Below the pieces are notes generated by a model that saw only the letters and a program-made list of their open reading frames with translations, was not told the origin of the DNA and did not search any database. A stretch of 20,410 nucleotides of DNA from Lachnospiraceae bacterium (GTDB taxonomy: Bacteria; Bacillota; Clostridia; Lachnospirales; Lachnospiraceae): NCBI GenBank assembly GCA_009774345.1, contig VSNR01000072.1, positions 1 through 20,410 of the forward strand, given 5' to 3'. How positions within the stretch are numbered: position 1 is the stretch's first letter; every line of letters begins with the position of its first letter. Below are positions 14,654 through 20,410 of this stretch, piece by piece. The position numbers and the translations under genes were made by a program.

Positions 14654-15346
14654 CTAATCATCAAGAATATTCCCGTCAATAGATACCGTTATCGTCTGCC
14701 ATGGAATCAATTTCCCGCTCTCCTGCAAGGCCTTCTTTACAGCAGCCTCAATCCCTCCACAACAGGGAACTTCCATACGCAGAATAGTGACATTTCTTAT
14801 ATCATTCTTTCTTATGATTTCCGTCAGCTTTTCACTGTAATCAACAAAATCAAGTTTTGGACAGCCAATGAGTGTAACTTTTCCTTTCATAAAATCCTCA
14901 TGGATATTCGCATAGGCATAGGCCGTACAGTCAGCCGCTATGAGAAGTCTGGCTCCATTAAAATAAGGAGCATTTACAGGGGCAAGCTTTATCTGGCAGG
15001 GCCACTGTCCAAGCCTAGAAACACCTGCCGGTATATAAGAAGGAGCGTCTTTCACCTCTGAGGATGCCATTTGACGCCCCTGCGTCCCCGGACAGCCCGC
15101 AGGGGAGACTTTCTGTTTTGCAGCAAGAACCGCCGCCTCGTTATATGCAGGTGCTTCCCGTTCCTCAAAACTGATGGCAACGGTTGGGCACTCAGGCAGA
15201 CAGTCCCCCAGACCATCACAGTAATCCTCACGAGTTAGCACTGCTTTTCCATCAATGATTTCAATTGCCCCTTCATGACAGGCCGCAGCGCACGCACCGC
15301 AGCCGTTGCATCTGTTTTCATCAATCTTTATAATCTTTCTTAACAT
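14654..15346 (-). CDS. Iron-sulfur protein with a ferredoxin-like N-terminus
   Basis: A 230-residue protein; ATG 15346 behind AGGAGG. The N-terminus holds a CxxCxxCxxxC motif (C13, C16, C19, C23) and a second motif, C43, C49, C53-P, in which the usual second Cys position is L46 (YCDGLGDCLPECP). The C-terminal domain (about 105-225) has further Cys (ADCTAY, GCPKLDF) and a CCGG motif (VPCCGG, about 194-197) like that in CCG-domain redox proteins. It probably moves electrons or binds metal in the cytoplasm. A divergent Crp/Fnr regulator shares its promoter region. Homologues often sit beside hcp and Crp/Fnr genes linked to nitrosative or redox stress; no hcp is seen here. The exact partner is unknown. 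Confidence 0.8.
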   Translation of the reverse strand: MLRKIIKIDENRCNGCGACAAACHEGAIEIIDGKAVLTREDYCDGLGDCLPECPTVAISFEEREAPAYNEAAVLAAKQKVSPAGCPGTQGRQMASSEVKDAPSYIPAGVSRLGQWPCQIKLAPVNAPYFNGARLLIAADCTAYAYANIHEDFMKGKVTLIGCPKLDFVDYSEKLTEIIRKNDIRNVTILRMEVPCCGGIEAAVKKALQESGKLIPWQTITVSIDGNILDD

Positions 15347-15502
15347 TTTGCCTTCCTCCTAACTTCCAATTAGTGAACTGATTATTTTATTATCTATTTA
15401 TTATCTTTCAATGTAAATCACCTTGACCTCATGTTTCAGATTATACTATAATGTTTTTCAGAAATATGTGGTTATAACCACAGAAATGAGGTTTTTTATA
15501 TT
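15347..15502. promoter_or_regulatory. Divergent promoter region with a perfect 16-bp operator palindrome
   Basis: Plus strand: TTGACC (15423-15428), 18 bases, TATAAT (15447-15452) toward the Crp/Fnr gene. A perfect palindrome TGTGGTTATAACCACA (15467-15482) lies just past the predicted start point, where binding would block transcription. It has the TGTG-N8-CACA form typical of Crp/Fnr-family sites. Minus strand: TTGAAA, 16 bases, TAAAAT toward the iron-sulfur gene. The likely logic is that the regulator represses itself and controls the neighbour. Confidence 0.65.
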
Positions 15503-16174
15503 TTGGATCGTATTTTTTTAAGTTTTATTGCCCAGACAACGCTTTTCCAAGGATGTTCAGAGAAAGATATTTTAAATCTGGAAAAACATTTCAATTTTCG
15601 GACAGCTGAATATAAAAAAGAAGATATGATTTTGTGCGCAGGAAGCATTGTGACAGACATTGGTCTCATCCTTTCTGGCAGCGTTCGAATTGAATATACA
15701 GATCTTTGGGGAAATAAAAGCATTCTTGGCATCACGCCAGCCGGCAGTGTATTTGCTGAATCTTATGCCTGTATACCAAACGAGCCGATGATGGTAGATG
15801 CCATGGCAAACGAGAAATGTGATATTTTATTTATAAGCGTTCCAAGACTTTTCATGCCATGTCCAGTCTGTGAAAGCCAAAACAGACTGATTCAGAATCT
15901 TGTTGTAATCAGTGCTGGAAAAAATATGCAGCTTTCCAGACGCAGTATGCACACATCTCCAAAAACAATACGGGGACGGCTGTTTTCTTATTTTTCACAG
16001 ATGGTTTCTGAACAGAAAAACAATAAAATCATTCTTCCGTTTGACCGCCAGCAGCTTGCAGACTATCTCAACATTGACCGCAGCGCTTTATCAAAAGAAC
16101 TGGGAAAAATGAAAAAAGACGGACTGATTGAATACCATAAAAACTTTTTTGAGATCAAAATAGATATCAAATAA
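15503..16174 (+). CDS. Crp/Fnr-family transcription regulator
   Basis: A 223-residue regulator. The N-terminal cyclic-nucleotide-like beta-barrel (about 12-120) is followed by a dimer helix (about 122-150) and a helix-turn-helix (about 182-206, QQLADYLNIDRSALSKELGK). It lacks the N-terminal Cys cluster of Fnr, so it does not appear to hold a 4Fe-4S sensor there; a CPVC pair at 120-123 at the start of the dimer helix could sense redox or metal. It starts at TTG 15503 with GAGG 11 bases upstream, and no ATG is available. It is divergent from the iron-sulfur gene and probably regulates both genes through the palindrome at 15467. The effector is unknown; haem or NO sensing is possible by analogy with clostridial relatives. 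Confidence 0.88.
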   Translation: MDRIFLSFIAQTTLFQGCSEKDILNLEKHFNFRTAEYKKEDMILCAGSIVTDIGLILSGSVRIEYTDLWGNKSILGITPAGSVFAESYACIPNEPMMVDAMANEKCDILFISVPRLFMPCPVCESQNRLIQNLVVISAGKNMQLSRRSMHTSPKTIRGRLFSYFSQMVSEQKNNKIILPFDRQQLADYLNIDRSALSKELGKMKKDGLIEYHKNFFEIKIDIK

Positions 16175-16268
16175 AAAGAACCCTACAAAACGAACTGGAA
16201 TAATCTATATATAGAGATATATTAAATTGGTTTCTAAAACATATTTTCGAATATGCTTTCATTTTCTC

Positions 16269-16300
16269 GAAAGATACACAATGATACTTGTGTATCTTTC
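16269..16300. terminator. 13-bp stem-loop downstream of the Crp/Fnr gene
   Basis: GAAAGATACACAA (16269-16281) pairs perfectly with TTGTGTATCTTTC (16288-16300) around a 6-base loop. It lies about 95 bp after the Crp/Fnr stop codon. A T-rich stretch follows a few bases later, so it may terminate plus-strand transcription, though not in classic form. Confidence 0.5.
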
Positions 16301-16383
16301 AGTATTTTCTTAAGAATCCAGTAGAATCAATGCTTTCGGGCATTTTAGTGGTTCTTTTATAAATACGGCTCTTATGAATGATA

Positions 16384-16431
16384 CATAACGTTTAAATTGA
16401 ATGAGTTATAGTGTTCTATTTAAACGTTATG
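16384..16431. repeat. 14-bp inverted repeats around 20 bp, downstream of parB
   Basis: CATAACGTTTAAAT (16384-16397) is matched exactly by its complement at 16418-16431. The 420-bp gap between the Crp/Fnr gene and parB holds this and the stem-loop at 16269, but no gene. It could be a recombinase or initiator site, or marks of a lost insertion. Confidence 0.5.
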
Positions 16432-16594
16432 CATTATTAATCTGCAAGACGCATAAATATTAATACTTATTGTTTTTGGAACGCATTCCATGCGCAAGAC
16501 CTTTAACTACTGGCATTACCAAAAATATAAGGATATCGCGCTGCTTCAGCAGTTCGTATTCCTTCCTATTAATAATAGATACTTTCCAACAGTG

Positions 16595-17539
16595 CTATCT
16601 TATTCCCGCAAGCCATTTCTGAAACAGTTCTCTGAATTCTTCCTCCCGCTCTGTTGGTATCTCTAGGGTCAGCCTTTTTGTTTCTTTTCCCTCTGTACAA
16701 AACACCTGTTCTATCTCATCCCTCGTCATGTTCTTTTTCAATGCGTTTACCTTTGCGTCGGTGATCTGTTCCCTGAACTTATCAAAAATCCACTCTTGCG
16801 TATCTTTTGGAAAAAAAGTGAAGCGCATGACTGTTTTCTTTTTTATTTTTCCGTCAAAAAATAATTTCTGCAAAGGTTTAATTACATTTTCATTGAGTGC
16901 AAGGGCATCATATATTGCAGACTTCTTCAACCCGAAATCCTTCATTAGTTGATCAATCCGTTCTCCTTTCGTGTAGCGGCGCTTCTTATAAGTTTCCAGC
17001 CTGTCAACTACAATCTGCTGCTTTATCATTTCTGGAAGTTTTGAGAAATCTCGGTAAAGATTGCTGTCATCTATAATTTCTCTTGCTTTTCTTTCGTCAA
17101 TCTCGTTCTCCTGGTACACGATACAGGGAACAAAACGGAATCTGTCTTCATGAAAATCATCCTCGTCACCGCATTCCCGTATAATCTCTGCACAGACATC
17201 TTTTCGGTTATGCCCCGCCAAAACCATGTACGTTCCAGCTGGCTGACGCCACAGCACAAGGGGATCCTCAATTCCCTTCTCATAAATGGACAGTTTCAGT
17301 TCAAAATAGCGATCTGGCTGACTGTCTCGTAAAAGCGGATAGCGATTCCATTCCGCTGGAGCACCCTCCATTTTGAATATATCTATGTATTCTATCTTTT
17401 TCTTTCCGTCATCCTCCTGCGACTTGATCGAATCCACCTTATCAAGCGTCTCTGATACGCTTTTTGCAGCGCCCCTTGTATTTTTTGCAACACGGTTTAG
17501 GAAATCACTGTTGGCTATGTTTCCTTTTTTCCCTGCCAT
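16595..17539 (-). CDS. parB: ParB-type centromere-binding protein
   Basis: A 314-residue partition protein that would load on the palindrome array at 18644 and stimulate ParA. The N-terminal segment (1 to about 55) is basic and probably contacts ParA. The ParB nuclease-like domain follows (about 65-170) with AGHNRK at 108-113 in the place of the chromosomal GERRxRA nucleotide motif. A helix-turn-helix lies at about 194-215 (RIDQLMKDFGLKKSAIYDAL), and the C-terminal region serves dimerisation. I start it at ATG 17539, behind AGAGGAGAGGA, a few bases after the parA stop codon; an in-frame ATG at 17599 inside parA has no good site. Plasmid ParBs often vary at the CTP motif, so clamp behaviour is uncertain. 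Confidence 0.88.
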   Translation of the reverse strand: MAGKKGNIANSDFLNRVAKNTRGAAKSVSETLDKVDSIKSQEDDGKKKIEYIDIFKMEGAPAEWNRYPLLRDSQPDRYFELKLSIYEKGIEDPLVLWRQPAGTYMVLAGHNRKDVCAEIIRECGDEDDFHEDRFRFVPCIVYQENEIDERKAREIIDDSNLYRDFSKLPEMIKQQIVVDRLETYKKRRYTKGERIDQLMKDFGLKKSAIYDALALNENVIKPLQKLFFDGKIKKKTVMRFTFFPKDTQEWIFDKFREQITDAKVNALKKNMTRDEIEQVFCTEGKETKRLTLEIPTEREEEFRELFQKWLAGIR

Positions 17540-17543
17540 TGAA

Positions 17544-18566
17544 CTATCCTCTCCTCTCTTTCTGATCCCTCCGAAGCCGCTCAAGTGCTTCGTCTGCAAA
17601 TTCTGCCATCTGTCTGCTTGCAGCGCTCTTACTGTTGTAGTACCCTATTGGCATATGTTCTTTCTGTGAATTGTCCACATTCGCATCATTCTTAATGAAT
17701 GTCTTGAAAGTATATTTTGGAGCAATCTGTTCCACAAGGTTTGTGTTATCTGCAATTGCCGTCTTTTTGCGCAAGTCCACTTTGTTGAAAAGGAATCCCA
17801 GCAATTTCAGTTTTGGATTCGTTTCCGCCATTTCTTCTATCTGAGCAAGCGTAGGTGGTACTGCTTTTATACCGAACATACTGGATTCTATCGGTGCCAG
17901 CACATAATCTGCCTCGCCGAGTATCGTCTTGTTCATTACGCCCGCAGTCTTGTCCATATCCACGATAATAAAATCATAATAATTTTCCTCGCGGACACTT
18001 CTTAGACACTTTTTCCACATCTTATCCCTGATCTTTTCCGTCATCATGCACAGGGAACCTTCCAATGCTTCACTCTCCGCGGACCCGGCTATGACATCAA
18101 TCCCAGTATATTCCGTATGTATGATATAACCTTCTTTCTTGAAATCCTCCTGCCCGAGAAAAGCATTATAAAAACTGATATCTGGCTGTTCCAGATAATC
18201 GGGAAACAAAACACTTGTCATATCTGACTGGCTGTCCGTATCCACTGCAAGCACGTTATAACCTCTTTTTGCCAGTTCATAAGAAAGATTAGTTACTACC
18301 GTTGACTTTCCCATACCACCTTTGTGTGCCCACACTGCAATCATAACAGGACAGTCAAAGCGCATCAGGTTTTTATCCAGTTTTGCATTCTTTGCCTGAT
18401 CATAAATGTTTTCAAGGTCTTTCTCCTCCATTTCCGAAAGATCCATCTCCATTAGACTTTCAAGCTGCCATTGGCTCAATCCTGTTGCCCTGTGCCAGTC
18501 TTTGATGTCCCATTTCTTTTTTTTCAGAAGTACATTCATTCTGTCCTTCCAGCTGTTCTTTCGCAT
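17544..18566 (-). CDS. parA: ParA-type partition ATPase with N-terminal DNA-binding domain
   Basis: A 340-residue Walker-type ATPase that would move the plasmid over the nucleoid. A helix-turn-helix domain occupies about residues 15-65 (IKDWHRATGLSQWQLESL), typical of type Ia ParA, which represses its own promoter. The deviant Walker A is KGGMGKST (82-89), the A' motif is VDTDSQSD (108-115) and Walker B is FIIVDMDKTAG. I prefer ATG 18566, nine bases after GGAAGG; ATG 18572 is only three bases away from it. It is first in the operon with parB, and the palindrome array lies directly upstream. Confidence 0.92.
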   Translation of the reverse strand: MRKNSWKDRMNVLLKKKKWDIKDWHRATGLSQWQLESLMEMDLSEMEEKDLENIYDQAKNAKLDKNLMRFDCPVMIAVWAHKGGMGKSTVVTNLSYELAKRGYNVLAVDTDSQSDMTSVLFPDYLEQPDISFYNAFLGQEDFKKEGYIIHTEYTGIDVIAGSAESEALEGSLCMMTEKIRDKMWKKCLRSVREENYYDFIIVDMDKTAGVMNKTILGEADYVLAPIESSMFGIKAVPPTLAQIEEMAETNPKLKLLGFLFNKVDLRKKTAIADNTNLVEQIAPKYTFKTFIKNDANVDNSQKEHMPIGYYNSKSAASRQMAEFADEALERLRRDQKERRG

Positions 18567-18610
18567 ACACATTTTCCTTCCCGATATACATTTTTATCTG
18601 TTATGTTTTT

Positions 18611-18638
18611 ATTATACAGACTTTTTCTTATTAATCAA
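18611..18638 (-). promoter_or_regulatory. Promoter of parAB
   Basis: Minus strand: TTGATT (18633-18638), 16 bases, TATAAT (18611-18616). The first palindrome of the array starts six bases upstream of the -35 box, so bound ParB or ParA would touch the polymerase site. Confidence 0.65.
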
Positions 18639-18643
18639 GTTTT

Positions 18644-18876
18644 TTACAACTATTTTTCCGCCGGGCGGAAAAATAGTTGTAACTCTAAGTTTATCCTGCA
18701 TCAAAAAAGCATTCCATCACATACAGTTAATTCTGATCATAAAAATTCTTCACAATTTTCCGCCCGGCGGAAAAATAGTTGTAAATCTAAGTCTATCCTG
18801 CATCAAAAAAGCATTCTATCACATACAGTTAACTCTGACCATAAAAATTCTTCACAATTTTCCGCCCGGCGGAAAA
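18644..18876. repeat. Three-palindrome array with 102-bp period; probable centromere (parS-like)
   Basis: The core TTTTCCGCCSGGCGGAAAA (S is G in the first copy, C in the others) occurs at 18654-18672, 18756-18774 and 18858-18876, exactly 102 bp apart. The first copy is extended to a 39-bp near-perfect palindrome (18644-18682, only the centre unpaired). Between the cores are two long direct repeats of about 80 bp differing at five positions. The position directly upstream of parA and the symmetry point to the ParB-binding centromere and operator. A replication origin is an alternative, since RepB lies nearby on the same side. Confidence 0.8.
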
Positions 18877-19017
18877 CACTCCGTTTTTTATGAGCAGATC
18901 CGTGCAGATGAATAAGTCTAACTAATAATAACTATTTTAAATAAAGGGAAATTGTAGTAGAAAAATATGAAACGAAGTACCTGATTTCATGTTTGAGAGA
19001 TTTGTTATACACTGCCA

Positions 19018-19155
19018 AAGAATATGTAAAAAATACAGCAGAAAGCCTAATCATAGACTATGCGGGCAGTAGATCTTTTCTGTCTCTGACATCGGTAATA
19101 AAGGACCCGCTTTCTCTACTCGCACGCTAGGCACCCATCAGCTGGGTGCCCTTTT
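19018..19155 (+). ncRNA. Possible small RNA ending in a strong hairpin
   Basis: An extended -10 (TG-T-TATACA, 19003-19011) precedes about 138 bases with no gene, ending at a clean stem-loop: GGCACCCA (19130-19137) with TGGGTGCC (19143-19150), then CTTTT. A short GCGGG/CCCGC pairing within the transcript is possible. It runs against the 3' region of the repB message, as copy-control RNAs of plasmids often do, but it does not overlap repB coding sequence. There is no direct sign of expression. The remaining gap (18880-19010) shows nothing I recognise. Confidence 0.35.
19130..19155 (+). terminator. Intrinsic terminator between the partition locus and repB
   Basis: Perfect 8-bp GC-rich stem with a 5-base loop followed by CTTTT on the plus strand. 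On the minus strand it lies about 60 bp after the repB stop codon but lacks a T-run there, so its main direction is plus. Confidence 0.65.
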
Positions 19156-19211
19156 ACATAAATAGGTTTTGGTTTAATATAGGTTAATTTCTATTTATCT
19201 TTATGTTTTGC

Positions 19212-20405
19212 TTATAGCAATGTCTGTTGTTTATAGTTACCATTTGCAAGAATTTCTTTTTCAAGTACATCCATATCACCATAATCCGTCTGCTCTTCAA
19301 AATAAAACTGATTTTTTCCTTGATTTCTTTTGGGAACTTTTTGGTATCCTTCTTGAATCGCTTTTATCATAAATCCTGTAATATTATTAACATTTTGCTG
19401 TAAATGAAACACTTCATAAGCATTCTTAATTTTCACAAAGTCACAACCTGCCTCTTTTACAATACTGCGCACATCCTTCATTTTGATAGCACCCTTAAAT
19501 AATTCATATGTCTGGTCTATCGCATCATCCTCGTCTAAAATATTGGATTCATCAGGGATATTATCTATTGCCTCATCATCTTCACCATTTAAGACAATTT
19601 TAAATTCAACATGATCCACTTTTCCACCGTATCCGCTTCGGCTTGTCGTATATTCGACCGCTATATCGCTGATATTGTTAATCTCTTTTACAGCCGGATC
19701 TAATGCATATCTTTTTAAATCAGACCAAGTATCCATTACTTTCTCGGGTGTTTTTGCGTATGCTTTTTCATAGTCTGGATTTTTTTTGTCACTTAGGATG
19801 CTCTGAACGATATTTAACTCTGCGTTTGCCACTCCCAATAAAAATCGAAGTTCCGCTATGCTAAATCTTTTTATGTAGATATTGGTTCCCTTCTGTCGGT
19901 ATATTCTTGGATAAGCTTCAGATTTCAATATTTCATACAAACGGAAAGCATAAACATTTTGAAACGTTAGCATAACAGACAATTTCAATCTTGTAAAATT
20001 TCTTTTAATCTCTTTCAGGTATTTGGTCAAATGTCTGTTATATTCTATTCGAAAAACGCCTTTTGCGTAAACTGCCTGAGTAATAACCGCCGTATATGCA
20101 AACATATGAGACTCTGGATCAGATATGCCAATGGTACGACCTGTCATTTCTCTTGCAGTTTTTTCTAATGTTCTATAAAAACTGCCCTGATTGCCACCAA
20201 CCAGTTTTTTTATTTCAGACGCTTTGATATCACTGACCAGCACCCCATCCTTACTGTCTTCTGCTTCCTGTAACCTTGATAAGGAAATCGCCAGCACTTT
20301 ATTTGCCATTAAACTGCTCTTGTATTTTGCAGATATTAGGAAATTAGGTTTGCTGTAATCATCATTATCAATTATAGTAATATTATCATTTTTTTCTTTT
20401 ATCAT
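19212..20405 (-). CDS. repB: Rep_3-family plasmid replication initiator
   Basis: A 397-residue initiator of the Rep_3 (initiator replication protein) family, which binds the origin through two winged-helix domains and opens DNA for host helicase. The first domain spans about residues 20-150 (SAKYKSSLMANKVLAISLSR; LTFQNVYAFRLYEILKSEAY at its end), the second about 155-275 (FSIAELRFLLGV to VDHVEFKIVLN). The C-terminal 120 residues are acidic then helical. It starts at ATG 20405, five bases from the window end; if the molecule is circular, AAAGG at the joined edge supplies a ribosome site. No clear iterons are seen beside it; the hairpins at 1-70 or the array at 18644 could serve as sites. Confidence 0.92.
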   Translation of the reverse strand: MIKEKNDNITIIDNDDYSKPNFLISAKYKSSLMANKVLAISLSRLQEAEDSKDGVLVSDIKASEIKKLVGGNQGSFYRTLEKTAREMTGRTIGISDPESHMFAYTAVITQAVYAKGVFRIEYNRHLTKYLKEIKRNFTRLKLSVMLTFQNVYAFRLYEILKSEAYPRIYRQKGTNIYIKRFSIAELRFLLGVANAELNIVQSILSDKKNPDYEKAYAKTPEKVMDTWSDLKRYALDPAVKEINNISDIAVEYTTSRSGYGGKVDHVEFKIVLNGEDDEAIDNIPDESNILDEDDAIDQTYELFKGAIKMKDVRSIVKEAGCDFVKIKNAYEVFHLQQNVNNITGFMIKAIQEGYQKVPKRNQGKNQFYFEEQTDYGDMDVLEKEILANGNYKQQTLL

Positions 20406-20410
20406 TTTAC

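Noticed and set aside
16491..16670. Short plus-strand frame (MRKTFNYWHYQKYKDIALLQ start) opposite the parB end
   Set aside because: It runs antisense into parB, has no good ribosome site and matches no family I know.
18644..18876. CRISPR array
   Set aside because: Only three cores with 102-bp spacing, and the spacers are nearly identical to each other; no cas genes.
18406..18915. Plus-strand frames across the palindrome array
   Set aside because: They arise from the 102-bp repeats and antisense of parA; the repeated protein sequence is a by-product.

Overview
The window looks like a plasmid-type replicon from a gut Firmicute of the Lachnospiraceae/Clostridia kind. The protein families, the strong AGGAGG ribosome sites, the moderate GC content and the Tn916-type integrase all fit that group. 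The left and right edges appear to join: the repB start codon (20405, minus strand) lies five bases from the right end, and wrapping to base 1 places an AAAGG ribosome site directly in front of it. I therefore think the window may be a complete circular molecule of about 20.4 kb. This is an inference, not something the sequence proves.

Layout. (1) 1-68: three CTTTA-loop hairpins between int and, if circular, repB. (2) 69-5125: remains of an integrative element. It holds an intact tyrosine integrase, an excisionase-like DUF3173 gene broken by an amber codon, and a run of genes that look fused or cut by deletions: a DUF932-like/DUF3854-like chimera, an antitoxin with a PIN toxin that has lost its middle, a ParM N-terminus fused to an ABC permease C-terminus, and a second permease that is frameshifted. 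(3) 5122-9440: an intact lantibiotic-immunity-type module on the minus strand, in the order ABC ATPase (LanF), two permeases (LanE, LanG), response regulator, histidine kinase. (4) 9490-12548: an agr-like LytTR regulator and GHKL sensor kinase on the plus strand, then a Lys/Glu-rich protein and a 20-codon stub of what may be a DUF6033-type gene. A 156-bp MITE-like palindrome sits in the leader. (5) 12574-16174: glycogen synthase with a repeat-rich N-terminal extension, an iron-sulfur protein, and a divergent Crp/Fnr regulator. (6) 16595-20405: the plasmid backbone, with parB, parA, a three-copy palindrome array (probable centromere) and a Rep_3 initiator, all on the minus strand.

Working together: RepB and ParAB would copy and segregate the replicon. 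The LanFEG-RK module would sense and expel or resist lantibiotic-type peptides. The agr-like pair would sense an outside signal, but no AgrB/AgrD signal genes are present. GlgA and the Crp/Fnr plus iron-sulfur pair look like metabolic or stress cargo. No conjugation or relaxase genes are seen. With the excisionase-like gene broken and ParM decapitated, the integrative-element part looks decayed and held on the ParAB/RepB plasmid.

I do not see a clearly undescribed defence or editing system. The strongest candidates for something new are the agr-like four-gene locus, the palindrome array, the hairpin cluster at the edge and a possible small RNA beside repB.
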